A DNA stretch of 15,588 nucleotides from UBA987 sp047620825 (GCA_047620825.1 JBLHOC010000071.1:1-15588), one strand, 5' to 3'. Numbered from the stretch's first letter, positions 6,696 to 14,376 are shown. Made by a program: numbers and translations. The notes: a model not told the origin generated them from the letters alone.

Positions 6696-8171
6696 ATGTC
6701 CAAAAAGAAAGAAACAAGCACCAAACTAAAAGGTGTACCAGATATTAGAAGATACTTTTACAAAAATGAAACCCCAATATATTTTATTAGTGCCACCAAT
6801 TTCAACTTGCTTGGCGCTGATGAGTGGATAAAGGGATTTAAGTTTATCTGTTACATAGAGTGTTTTGACGGTCTTCATCCAAATGTGTTTTCCCCTCAGA
6901 CGGAAATTCCACATGACGAATTTGAAGGCATAGAAGACATCAACAATTACCTGCTTCAACATCCAGAAGTGAAAGATTATCTAACGACAAGGAAAACAGG
7001 TAAAAAAGCTGGGAAGGCCATGTTTTTAATGTTTGACAAACAGACGGAGAAACTTGCGAAAAAATTAGGATTGGAAATCATGTTTCCAAGTGCCAAGATG
7101 CGAACCTTTATGGACAATAAGGTTAATACAAATCGTATAGCCGAAAAAGCAGGCGTACCTTGTGTACCCTACGTTTTATCCCCAGTTGCTGACTACGACC
7201 ACTTAAGAGAAATCTCTAAAGAATTAGGTGAAGAACTTGTCATTCAAACACCATTTGGTGATTCAGGACATACGACATTCTTCATTTCGAATGAAGAAGA
7301 ATTCAACAAACACGCAAAGGAGATTACAAGAGAAGGAGAAGTAAAAGTCATGAGGCGTATAAACTGCCGTGGTTCTGCTACCGAGGCCTGTGTAACGCGC
7401 CATGGAACCATCGTTGCACCGTTAATGACTGAATTGGTTGGGTTTAGTGAACTTACGCCTTATCAAGGTGGTTGGTGTGGTAATGAAATTTATCCGAATG
7501 CATTTACACCTGCCCTCAGAAAAAAGGCAAGAGAATACACACAACTCTTTGGAAATCAGCTTAGAGAAGAAGGATACAAAGGATATTTTGAACTTGATTT
7601 TTTAATTGATCAAGACAATGGGGAAATCTATTTAGGTGAATTAAATCCAAGAGTAACTGGCGCTAGTTCAATCACGAACCACGCTGTTTTTGCCTTGGCA
7701 GATGCCCCATTATTTGTGTTCCATATGTTGGAATGGATGAACATAGAGTATGACCTAAACATTAAAGAAATTAATAAACGTTGGGCAAAACAGGAAAACA
7801 TCGATAGCTGGAGTCAGCTAATTATAAAGCACACAGAAGATACCATCGAATATGTGGATGAAGCTCCAAAATCAGGTATTTGGAAAATGTTTGATAATGG
7901 CCACATTCAATTCGACAGAATGGACACACACCGTCGTGCTGTTGAAAGTGAAAATGAAGCCTTTTTCTTACGCATTAGTCGTAAAGGAGATTATTTGTAC
8001 GAAGGTGCAGACATGGGTATTCTTGTTTCTCGTGGGCGGATGATGACAGACGATTTTAAACTGACAAAACGCGCCAAAGACTGGTTAACTGCAATTCGTA
8101 ACAAGTATAGTTCAACCTTAGTGGAAGACAAAACAGAACCACTTCTTCTTGCTGGTAATTTGACTAAATAG
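6696..8171 (+). CDS. ATP-grasp ligase (biotin carboxylase-like fold), substrate unknown
   Basis: This 491-residue protein has an N-terminal Rossmann-like part (about 25-130) and an ATP-grasp domain (about 135-345). Visible parts are the ATP-binding segment EELVIQTPFGDSGHTTF (179-195), the metal-binding strand YFELDF with Glu299 and Asp301, and GELNPRVTGASSITN with Glu315, Asn317 and Arg319. A C-terminal domain follows, with DYLYEGADMGILVSRGR (432-448), reminiscent of the biotin carboxylase C-terminal cap. No biotin carrier domain or carboxyltransferase is nearby, so it is probably not a carboxylase. ATP-grasp enzymes of this type usually join a carboxylate to an amine through an acyl phosphate. 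Here the amine could be the product of the preceding decarboxylase. It begins 30 bases after the decarboxylase gene, the longest gap in the operon, and ends 4 bases before the dehydrogenase. Fold confident; reaction inferred. Confidence 0.8.
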   Translation: MSKKKETSTKLKGVPDIRRYFYKNETPIYFISATNFNLLGADEWIKGFKFICYIECFDGLHPNVFSPQTEIPHDEFEGIEDINNYLLQHPEVKDYLTTRKTGKKAGKAMFLMFDKQTEKLAKKLGLEIMFPSAKMRTFMDNKVNTNRIAEKAGVPCVPYVLSPVADYDHLREISKELGEELVIQTPFGDSGHTTFFISNEEEFNKHAKEITREGEVKVMRRINCRGSATEACVTRHGTIVAPLMTELVGFSELTPYQGGWCGNEIYPNAFTPALRKKAREYTQLFGNQLREEGYKGYFELDFLIDQDNGEIYLGELNPRVTGASSITNHAVFALADAPLFVFHMLEWMNIEYDLNIKEINKRWAKQENIDSWSQLIIKHTEDTIEYVDEAPKSGIWKMFDNGHIQFDRMDTHRRAVESENEAFFLRISRKGDYLYEGADMGILVSRGRMMTDDFKLTKRAKDWLTAIRNKYSSTLVEDKTEPLLLAGNLTK

Positions 8172-8175
8172 TTTA

Positions 8176-9534
8176 ATGAATTTCTACAGTTTAAACCCAT
8201 ACAATGGTGCGCAGCTAGCCATGTATTCTAGCCTCACCAATGAAGCGCTTGCCAATAAACTAAACAATGCTCAATCGGCATTTACCTCTTGGAAAAACAC
8301 ACCACTTGCCGCTCGTGCGGTCCTTATGCATCGTGCGGGGTCTGTTTTAAGAGAAGGCGTTGAGGCATACGCCAGAATGATTACACTGGAAATGGGTAAA
8401 CCCATAACGGAATCCCGCGCAGAGATTAACAAATGTGCCTGGGTATGTGATTATTATGCCGAGAATGCGGCTGATTTCCTTGCAGATGAAGTAATAGCCA
8501 CCGACGCACATAAAAGCTACGTTCGACATGACCCCATAGGTTGTGTGCTGGCCATCATGCCTTGGAATTTTCCTTTTTGGCAAGTATTTCGATTTGCGGC
8601 CCCAACATTGATGGCTGGAAACGTAGGATTACTAAAGCATGCACCAAATGTTTTTGGATGTGCCATTCAGATTGAAGAAGTCTTTATAAAAGCAGGCTTC
8701 CCACCCGATGTTTTCCAAAACCTCATCGTTCATCACGATAAAACGGAAACCATTGTTTCCCACAAAGCGGTTAAAGCAGTAACATTAACTGGAAGTGAAA
8801 TGGCTGGTTCTGCTGTAGCAGAGATTTCTGGTCGACATATTAAAAAAACGCTATTAGAACTTGGAGGCAACAATGCCTTTATTGTTTGGAAAGATGCGGA
8901 TATCGACAAAGCTGTTAAAACGGCATTGACCGCACGAATGCTTAACTGTGGTCAGAGCTGTATTGCGGCAAAACGTTTTATTCTTGTTGAAGAAATTTAC
9001 GATGAATTCGTAGATAAATTCGCAAAAGGCGTAAGTGCTTTACAGGCAGGCGACCCAATAGATGAAACCACGCAAGTCGGTCCTTTAGCACGTGTTGATT
9101 TAGCAGATCAGCTTCAACGGCAAGTACAAGAATCCATAAGTCAAGGCGCTGAATTGCTATTAGGAGGTAAGCAACAAAAAGCCTATCACGAACCTACTAT
9201 CTTGGGTCATGTTACGGCAGAAATGACTGCTTTCAAAGAAGAAACATTCGGTCCTTTAGCAGCAATGATAAAAGCCAAAGATGAGGCAGATGCCTTTGAG
9301 CTTTCTGAAAAATCAAATTATGGACTTGGAGTAACTGTTTTTACGAAAGACATAGAAAAAGCGCAGGCCATGGCGAGTATGGTGAGTGACGGAGCCTACT
9401 TCATTAACCAATTGGTAAAATCAGATCCGAGACTTCCGTTTGGTGGCACAAAACGTTCTGGATATGGACGTGAATTAGCCAAAGATGGTATGATGGAATT
9501 CGTTAATCGTAAAACGGTGTATGTAGCGGAGTGA
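8176..9534 (+). CDS. NAD(P)-dependent succinate-semialdehyde dehydrogenase, Sad/YneI type
   Basis: The 452-residue aldehyde dehydrogenase most resembles E. coli Sad (YneI) rather than GabD. Shared signatures are EMGKPITESRAE, CDYYAE, IMPWNFPFWQV (oxyanion Asn131), LLKHAPNV with Lys154, VTLTGS, LLELGGNN with the general base Glu228, GQSCIAAKRF with nucleophile Cys262, TAFKEETFGP (Glu356), and the closing PFGGTKRSGYGREL. It oxidises a short omega-functional aldehyde such as succinate semialdehyde, glutarate semialdehyde or a 4-aminobutanal derivative to the acid in the cytoplasm. Length and catalytic residues are complete. It is the last gene of the six-gene operon and pairs logically with the aminotransferase at its head, which would produce the aldehyde. 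No clear intrinsic terminator follows. Family certain; exact aldehyde uncertain. Confidence 0.88.
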   Translation: MNFYSLNPYNGAQLAMYSSLTNEALANKLNNAQSAFTSWKNTPLAARAVLMHRAGSVLREGVEAYARMITLEMGKPITESRAEINKCAWVCDYYAENAADFLADEVIATDAHKSYVRHDPIGCVLAIMPWNFPFWQVFRFAAPTLMAGNVGLLKHAPNVFGCAIQIEEVFIKAGFPPDVFQNLIVHHDKTETIVSHKAVKAVTLTGSEMAGSAVAEISGRHIKKTLLELGGNNAFIVWKDADIDKAVKTALTARMLNCGQSCIAAKRFILVEEIYDEFVDKFAKGVSALQAGDPIDETTQVGPLARVDLADQLQRQVQESISQGAELLLGGKQQKAYHEPTILGHVTAEMTAFKEETFGPLAAMIKAKDEADAFELSEKSNYGLGVTVFTKDIEKAQAMASMVSDGAYFINQLVKSDPRLPFGGTKRSGYGRELAKDGMMEFVNRKTVYVAE

Positions 9535-9551
9535 TAGGGGGTGTTGTGAAG

Positions 9552-9613
9552 AAGTAGATTTGAGAATTACCTATAAGAAACAGAAAACTATAAGGTTTGA
9601 AATAGTTCTACTT
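9552..9613. repeat. Long-looped inverted repeat between convergent genes
   Basis: AAGTAGA (9552-9558) and TCTACTT (9607-9613) are perfect complements around a 48-base loop. They lie in the 127-base gap where the amine operon (+) meets the channel gene (-). There is no U-run, so it is not a standard terminator. It is the only symmetric element noticed there. Confidence 0.2.
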
Positions 9614-9661
9614 GACTCCAACAAGATTAATGTGACAGGCAGCAAGGATCTGTTTCCGTTA

Positions 9662-10312
9662 TTATTTGCGATTGAGATATTTACCAATAACCACAGCGGC
9701 CACAATAGTTGTGTAAAAATGACCTGCAAGCCCAACTAACATGGCCATCTTTTTGGCCAAAAAACTTAAAGGTACGATGTCGCCATACCCAATAGTAAGC
9801 AAGCTTATGAAACTGAAATAATTCAAGTTTCTAAATTTATCCTCCCCCACTCCAATATTGACAAAAGAATTGGGTTCGTACAATTCAGCTATCGTATAAA
9901 TAAAACCACCAATCATCCCTAAAACCACGAAACCCGAAAAGACGGCCGAAAGCATTTCCGAGCTTACAGTTTTTGCCTTAAGTATATCCCTAAAAAGGAC
10001 GTTTGATGTTAGGATAAAATAGAATACGAATAGGAAGTTTAGCGTTGCATCAATCCAAACGGCATCTACAAATGGGTGAAGGAAACATTCTGCAATCATA
10101 ATGATAGCCAAAACCCATACCACAAGTTTTTTCCAATATCTTTCTTTGTCGAATAGAAGCAAGCCAACGAGTACATTTTGCACAACGATTACGTGTTTCC
10201 AAATAGAGTGAAATACGGGGGGTTCGATATGCTGAGCAAACAGCAACACCAACAAACTTATGAGATAGAACTCGTATTTATGTTTCAGGTATTTCTTATT
10301 AATCTTTACCAT
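9662..10312 (-). CDS. Potassium channel with TIGYGD selectivity filter
   Basis: The 216-residue membrane protein has hydrophobic segments at about 14-27, 40-54, 62-77, 86-105, 120-142 and 187-210, with a pore loop between the last two. The K+ selectivity filter is intact: TIGYGD at 173-178 in a NYFSFISL...IVPLS context. This is the Ion_trans_2 arrangement. The four N-terminal segments do not look like an S4 voltage sensor, since no Arg/Lys ladder is seen, and the chain stops soon after the last helix, with no RCK/TrkA-N or cyclic-nucleotide domain. How it is gated is not visible. The start ATG (10310-10312) lies inside the end of the antiporter gene (14-base overlap), so the two are almost certainly cotranscribed and translationally coupled. 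It would allow K+ flow across the inner membrane beside an H+-coupled cation antiporter. Confidence 0.85.
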   Translation of the reverse strand: MVKINKKYLKHKYEFYLISLLVLLFAQHIEPPVFHSIWKHVIVVQNVLVGLLLFDKERYWKKLVVWVLAIIMIAECFLHPFVDAVWIDATLNFLFVFYFILTSNVLFRDILKAKTVSSEMLSAVFSGFVVLGMIGGFIYTIAELYEPNSFVNIGVGEDKFRNLNYFSFISLLTIGYGDIVPLSFLAKKMAMLVGLAGHFYTTIVAAVVIGKYLNRK

Positions 10313-11552
10313 GTAACACTTTCTTTACCACACGTTTAATGGATAGTCCTTGAACTATAATTGAAAACAACACAACAATATAGGTGATAAATATAATGGC
10401 TTCGCTTTGCGCATAAATACCAAGACTTAAGGCAAGTGCTATCGAAATGCCTCCACGCAAACCGCCCCAAGTAAGAATCTTGACCGTATCTAAAGGCTTT
10501 TGTTCTTTATGTTTTAACAAAGAATAACTCGCATACACCGAAATAAACCTAGCAGCAAGCACAATGAGAATAGCTAGTAATCCAACAACAAGATACATCA
10601 CATCAAAATTTAGCAAATGGATGCTCAGTCCTATGAGTACGAATAATACGCCGTTAAATGCTTGTTCAAGCACTTCCCATATCTCATTGAGCGACTCCTT
10701 GGTCTTGGAACCCTCTACACAATTGATGTCTATTGCATTGCCCACAATCAGTCCACAAACAACCATAGCCAATGGTGCAGATACGCCGATCGCTTGAGCC
10801 AAGGCGGTACCTGTAAAAACACAGGCTATGCTAATGATGACCGTTAGTTGTGCATTGTCAAACACAAACTTCATTAAAAAATAAGCTACGGTGCCTAATA
10901 CTGCCCCGAAAAGCAAACCTCCTATGGCTTCATGCAAGAAAAGCAACCCAATTTCACTTGAAACACTTTCCCCCTCGGTGCCCATCATACTCGGTAGAAA
11001 TAACAATATGCCAGAGAAAACGACAACACCAATTCCATCATTAAAAAGCGATTCGCCCTCAATCTTTAACTGAAGGCTTTTTGAAATATTGGCTTCTTTT
11101 AAAATAGACAGAACAGCTATCGGATCTGTTGGGGAAATTAAGGCCCCAAAAAGTAGACTCTGCACAAAGTGAAGTTCTACACCAAACAATTGAGCTCCAA
11201 AATAAATGCCGACTCCAACAATTACCGTTGATATGAGCGTCCCTAGGATGGCAAACATGAACACAGACCATCGTTCTTTGGCTAAATCCTTAATATTTAT
11301 GTGCATTGCACCAGCAAAAAGTAAAAATCCCAATAAGCCGTCAAAGAGTAGGTGTTGAAAATCCGTTGCATAAACGATGGTGCAGAAATTCTCAAAAAGG
11401 CCCGGAAATAAAGGTTTTAGGACATACAATAGACCCACTACGCCGATGCTCATAATCATGAGGCCAATAGTAGAGGGAAGCTTTAACCATTTGTAATTTA
11501 TGATATTAAGCAAGGCGACTAGTCCAAAAATGTATGCAAAAGACTCTAACAT
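10299..11552 (-). CDS. Cation/proton antiporter, CPA1 (NhaP-type) family
   Basis: The 417-residue inner-membrane protein has about 12 hydrophobic segments and exchanges Na+ (or K+) for H+. CPA1 hallmarks are visible: ISPTDPIAVLSI (139-150), the ion-binding Asn171-Asp172 in GESLFNDGIGVVVF, GVSAPLAMVVCGLIVGN (256-272), the WGGLRGGISIALALSL motif with Arg366, and VQGLS (400-404) near the end. It ends shortly after the membrane domain without a cytoplasmic regulatory tail, at the short end for the family. The start is the ATG at 11550-11552. It is the first gene of a two-gene minus-strand unit with the K+ channel and overlaps it by 14 bases. Na+ versus K+ preference cannot be judged from sequence. 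A divergent OsmC gene lies 127 bases away. Confidence 0.88.
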   Translation of the reverse strand: MLESFAYIFGLVALLNIINYKWLKLPSTIGLMIMSIGVVGLLYVLKPLFPGLFENFCTIVYATDFQHLLFDGLLGFLLFAGAMHINIKDLAKERWSVFMFAILGTLISTVIVGVGIYFGAQLFGVELHFVQSLLFGALISPTDPIAVLSILKEANISKSLQLKIEGESLFNDGIGVVVFSGILLFLPSMMGTEGESVSSEIGLLFLHEAIGGLLFGAVLGTVAYFLMKFVFDNAQLTVIISIACVFTGTALAQAIGVSAPLAMVVCGLIVGNAIDINCVEGSKTKESLNEIWEVLEQAFNGVLFVLIGLSIHLLNFDVMYLVVGLLAILIVLAARFISVYASYSLLKHKEQKPLDTVKILTWGGLRGGISIALALSLGIYAQSEAIIFITYIVVLFSIIVQGLSIKRVVKKVLHGKD

Positions 11553-11610
11553 AATTGCAAACTACACATTAGCTGGTAGTTCGAATAGTATTAGCTATTT
11601 ATTGTGAATG

Positions 11611-11631
11611 ACCCCTGACAAAAAGAGGGGT
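11611..11631. repeat. Short inverted repeat in the divergent antiporter/osmC promoter region
   Basis: ACCCCT (11611-11616) pairs with AGGGGT (11626-11631) across a 9-base loop. It sits between the divergent antiporter and OsmC genes and touches the candidate TTG element of the OsmC promoter. It could be an operator; function unknown. Confidence 0.3.
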
Positions 11632-11660
11632 TGTTATTCAGTTTCCATACCCTAATATTG
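11631..11660 (+). promoter_or_regulatory. Candidate Bacteroidota promoter for the OsmC-family gene
   Basis: TTG at 11631-11633 is followed after 19 bases by TAATATTG (11653-11660), one mismatch from TAnnTTTG. The spacing is within the range usual for this phylum. Transcription would begin a few bases later, leaving a leader of about 14 bases before the ATG at 11680. There is no Shine-Dalgarno sequence. Confidence 0.4.
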
Positions 11661-11679
11661 TCATCTAGTTACACAACAA

Positions 11680-12141
11680 ATGACAACAGAAAATCAACAC
11701 ATAGAGACGTTTAAGGCCACAGCTCAAGGCAAAGGCTGGCCAACAAAAGTGAACATTACCGACACCGAATGGAGTATTCAGGTAGATGAGACTACGGAAG
11801 ATGGTGGACTAAACAGTGGTCCGAACCCAATGCAATTTTTCGCGGCTTCACTGGCAAGTTGCCAAAACGAGCAGGCCCAAGTTGTGGCTGAAGAACTTTC
11901 TGTAAGTATTGCATCCATTGACATTACGCTTGAAATTGACTTAGACCTATCCGGTTTTATGGGTATGGCTGAGCACTCAAATGGTAGTTACAAACAAGTC
12001 CGCCTCAATGCGATTGTGACTGGAGACTTAACTGAGGAGCAGGTTGCGACACTTGGAAACAAAGTAGACAACCGTTGTCCGATATTAGGTTTGCTGCGTT
12101 CTAGTGGCTGCCATATCTTAAGCAACTGGGGAATTTCTTAA
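11680..12141 (+). CDS. OsmC-family protein, probable thiol peroxidase-type
   Basis: The 153-residue protein carries the OsmC/Ohr/YhfA fold. The first conserved cysteine is Cys61 in PMQFFAASLASCQNEQA, at the start of the long central helix, and the second is Cys133 in VDNRCPILGLLRSSG. The family reduces organic or fatty acid hydroperoxides with this Cys pair in the cytoplasm. The NRCPI context resembles the general OsmC/YhfA branch rather than Ohr proper; a catalytic Arg is not assigned. Length is normal and the ATG start places the expected N-terminal strands in frame. It is a single gene with its own candidate promoter, divergent from the antiporter gene. The specific substrate is not known. 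Confidence 0.85.
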   Translation: MTTENQHIETFKATAQGKGWPTKVNITDTEWSIQVDETTEDGGLNSGPNPMQFFAASLASCQNEQAQVVAEELSVSIASIDITLEIDLDLSGFMGMAEHSNGSYKQVRLNAIVTGDLTEEQVATLGNKVDNRCPILGLLRSSGCHILSNWGIS

Positions 12142-12175
12142 TTCCGATACAGAATCAATAATTTAAGTGTTTTAG

Positions 12176-12260
12176 TCAACGTTGAGATTATCAATCATAA
12201 CGTTGGGTAGGCTGAACATGCGTCTATGCTTTAGGAGTCGGGAGACCCAAAACGCATGTA
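12176..12260. repeat. Cluster of palindromes and repeats in the gap before the 606-residue gene
   Basis: TCAACGTTGA at 12176-12185 is a perfect palindrome. Its AACGTTG core recurs 21 bases later at 12199-12205. Next, ACATGCGT (12216-12223) pairs with ACGCATGT (12252-12259), enclosing a smaller GGG-AGA-CCC hairpin at 12240-12248. Together they could fold into a branched hairpin. It may mark a dispersed non-coding repeat, or a terminator region after the OsmC gene, though no U-run follows. Confidence 0.35.
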
Positions 12261-12326
12261 TGTTGTTACTTATTCTTTCCCTTTTTAAGAATGAAATGTC
12301 GTCAACCACAGTTTAAATTGTATGGG

Positions 12327-12336
12327 ACCATATGGT
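12327..12336. promoter_or_regulatory. Perfect 10-bp palindrome upstream of the 606-residue gene
   Basis: ACCATATGGT lies about 35 bases upstream of the TAGCTTTG element, roughly where an operator or activator site could sit. Symmetry is the only evidence. Confidence 0.2.
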
Positions 12337-12370
12337 TATATAGCATAACAACTCCTGTACCCGTTAAACA

Positions 12371-12378
12371 TAGCTTTG
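12371..12378 (+). promoter_or_regulatory. Exact TAnnTTTG -7 element; fixes the start of the next gene
   Basis: TAGCTTTG matches the Bacteroidota -7 consensus exactly and ends 15 bases before the ATG at 12394, giving a very short leader. It overlaps an in-frame TTG at 12376 that would otherwise extend the protein by six residues, so the ATG is preferred. No clear TTG -33 element is present at the normal distance. Confidence 0.45.
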
Positions 12379-12393
12379 CACCAAAACAACAGT

Positions 12394-14214
12394 ATGGATC
12401 CAAGAGATCAAATACACTCATTTCACATTCCTGTGATGGGTATTGCCTTTACACTCGACACACCTTTGAAAGTGGCTAGATTTGGCATCTCGTCCGCGAT
12501 TTCTATCATGGAGGATAATTTACTGGAAAAGATGAGGGCAAAATATTGTGAAACATATGATATTCCTTTTACGCCTATTTCATTAAAAGAAGACCAGTAT
12601 CGTTCCAAACGCATTACAGCGTATTTAGACCTAGTTCATGATATTGAAGAGAAACAATTAACCAAACTAAGAAATGATCATTTTGATCCTAATTCAGAGA
12701 TCACCAAATATTTTGAATTATTAAACTCAAACAGCCCGCTGTATTTGGCCTATCAAAATATGCTGCAGACCAGTGATGTGATAGAGCAACTGAGGCTACA
12801 AAGGGATTTAAGAAAAAGGATTCAACCCGGCTGTATTGATGTGAACATTATGACGAAGCTGGATAATGTGCATTATCGCAAGGATGGAGAAACGATCAAA
12901 GATGGTTCGGATGCCGTTGTAGCGCTAAAAGGATACGCAGACAGTAAATTAAGCAATTCATCTGTTGTACTATCCGCAGGTATGAATCCTAGATTATTCA
13001 ACTATATGGCAGAAGTCGGTGCTTTTGATCCAAACGCAAAACAACAATTTGATAAGCGGGTGATCATTAAAGTTTCGAACTACCGATCGGCGCTGATCCA
13101 AGGCATGATGCTGGCTAAAAAAGGAATTTGGGTGAGTGAATACAGAGTAGAATCTGGGCTCAATTGTGGTGGACATGCTTTTGGTTCTGATGGTAACCTT
13201 ATTGGTCCAATTTTAGAAGAATTTAAATCAAATAAGGAGACGCTAAAAGAAACACTTTATGCCCTCCTATTAAAATCAAGTAAAGCTGAGCTTTATCACC
13301 CAACCGATTCACCACCGCCTGCGTTAATCACTTTCCAAGGCGGTATAGGTAGTTATGAGGAGGATCAAATTTTATTAAATAAATATCAAGTTGACAGAAC
13401 GGGTTGGGGAACACCTTTTTTACTTGTTCCTGAAGCCACAACTGTCGATAACGACACGCTTGCTTTGCTTACGAAAGCCAAGGAGAAAGACCTTATTCTA
13501 AGTCACAATTCACCCCTAGGTGTACGATTTCATTATTTAAAAGGTACAAGCTCAGAAAAGGAAAAGGAAAGACGAATTACAGAAGGTAAACCTGGCAGTC
13601 CTTGTTATGAAAAGTTTTTAGTGTCGGATACGGAGTTTACAAAAGAACCAATTTGTACGGCCTCTAGAACCTATCAAAAAAAGAAAATTGAACAACTTCA
13701 AACATTGGGTCTAGATGAAACGGAATATCAATCCCGTTACGGTAAAATAGTTGCTAAGGAGTGTTTATGTATTGGATTAAGCAACGCTGCAGTCAAAATT
13801 CACAACCTAGTTCCTTTTAAAAGGCTCGATGGTGTAAATATCTGCCCTGGGCCAAATATCGCTCACTTCTCCTCCATCATGTCTTTAAAACAAATTGTTG
13901 ATCATATTTATGGTAGACACGCGGCAGCGGATATAGATCGACCAAGTTTCATTAAAAAAGAGATATCTATCAACATCGACTTTTTAAGTGAGATGCTGGA
14001 AGAGAAACTGGAAACCCTTAACAAAAAACGAATCGCTTACATTAAGAACTTTCACGAAAACCTATTACAAGGCATATCGTATTACCAAGAATTGAAATTT
14101 GATAAAATAGATTTTAATGATTTATCTGCAAAAATACTAGATGGTTTAGACGAGGCTGAGTCAAAAATTAAAGGCATGTTTATAATACTCCCCACTATTG
14201 AACCAAAAGTATAG
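12394..14214 (+). CDS. Uncharacterised 606-residue protein, probable FMN-type TIM barrel related to nitronate monooxygenases
   Basis: I do not recognise a named family. Several stretches recall the nitronate monooxygenase/PfaD type of FMN barrel: IPVMGIAFTLDTPLKVARFG near the N-terminus (12-31), a strand VIIKVSN (223-229), GLNCGGHAF (255-263) where that family has an xGGH motif, and the phosphate-binding-like FQGGIGSYEED...GWGTPFLL (314-344). Unlike standard 320-400-residue members it has a helical insert after the first strand (about 45-140), and after the barrel a Cys-containing region (Cys404, Cys421, Cys457, Cys459, Cys484) plus a helical Lys/Glu tail from about 530. The cysteines could hold an Fe-S cluster or zinc. 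No signal peptide or membrane segment is seen, so it is cytoplasmic. The ATG at 12394 is chosen over the in-frame TTG at 12376. A two-way terminator follows at 14377-14404. It appears to be a single-gene transcript. Confidence 0.6.
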   Translation: MDPRDQIHSFHIPVMGIAFTLDTPLKVARFGISSAISIMEDNLLEKMRAKYCETYDIPFTPISLKEDQYRSKRITAYLDLVHDIEEKQLTKLRNDHFDPNSEITKYFELLNSNSPLYLAYQNMLQTSDVIEQLRLQRDLRKRIQPGCIDVNIMTKLDNVHYRKDGETIKDGSDAVVALKGYADSKLSNSSVVLSAGMNPRLFNYMAEVGAFDPNAKQQFDKRVIIKVSNYRSALIQGMMLAKKGIWVSEYRVESGLNCGGHAFGSDGNLIGPILEEFKSNKETLKETLYALLLKSSKAELYHPTDSPPPALITFQGGIGSYEEDQILLNKYQVDRTGWGTPFLLVPEATTVDNDTLALLTKAKEKDLILSHNSPLGVRFHYLKGTSSEKEKERRITEGKPGSPCYEKFLVSDTEFTKEPICTASRTYQKKKIEQLQTLGLDETEYQSRYGKIVAKECLCIGLSNAAVKIHNLVPFKRLDGVNICPGPNIAHFSSIMSLKQIVDHIYGRHAAADIDRPSFIKKEISINIDFLSEMLEEKLETLNKKRIAYIKNFHENLLQGISYYQELKFDKIDFNDLSAKILDGLDEAESKIKGMFIILPTIEPKV

Positions 14215-14219
14215 CAAGT

Positions 14220-14241
14220 TAAGTTACGGGTAAGTTAACGG
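14220..14241 (+). repeat. Two tandem near-identical 11-base units after the 606-residue gene
   Basis: TAAGTTACGGG is followed directly by TAAGTTAACGG, just past the stop codon at 14212-14214. A third partial copy (ATAAGCAG) may follow. This is a minor repeat with no known role. Confidence 0.3.
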
Positions 14242-14376
14242 ATAAGCAGTAACTAAAAAAATACATTGTGTAAAATCAATAAACAAGTTTCAAACTTTGC
14301 CATCCAACCTGTTCAGACAATAAACCACATAAGTCAATCATCAAATAAACAGACCGACTTAATTTAATCCAATAAA

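Noticed and set aside
6696..8171. Annotation of the ATP-grasp gene as acetyl-CoA or pyruvate carboxylase subunit
   Set aside because: The required biotin carrier and carboxyltransferase are absent from the window, and the operon context is amine metabolism.
12291..12479. 62-codon plus-strand frame overlapping the start of the 606-residue gene
   Set aside because: It runs through the promoter element and the beginning of the real gene in another frame and has no recognisable features.
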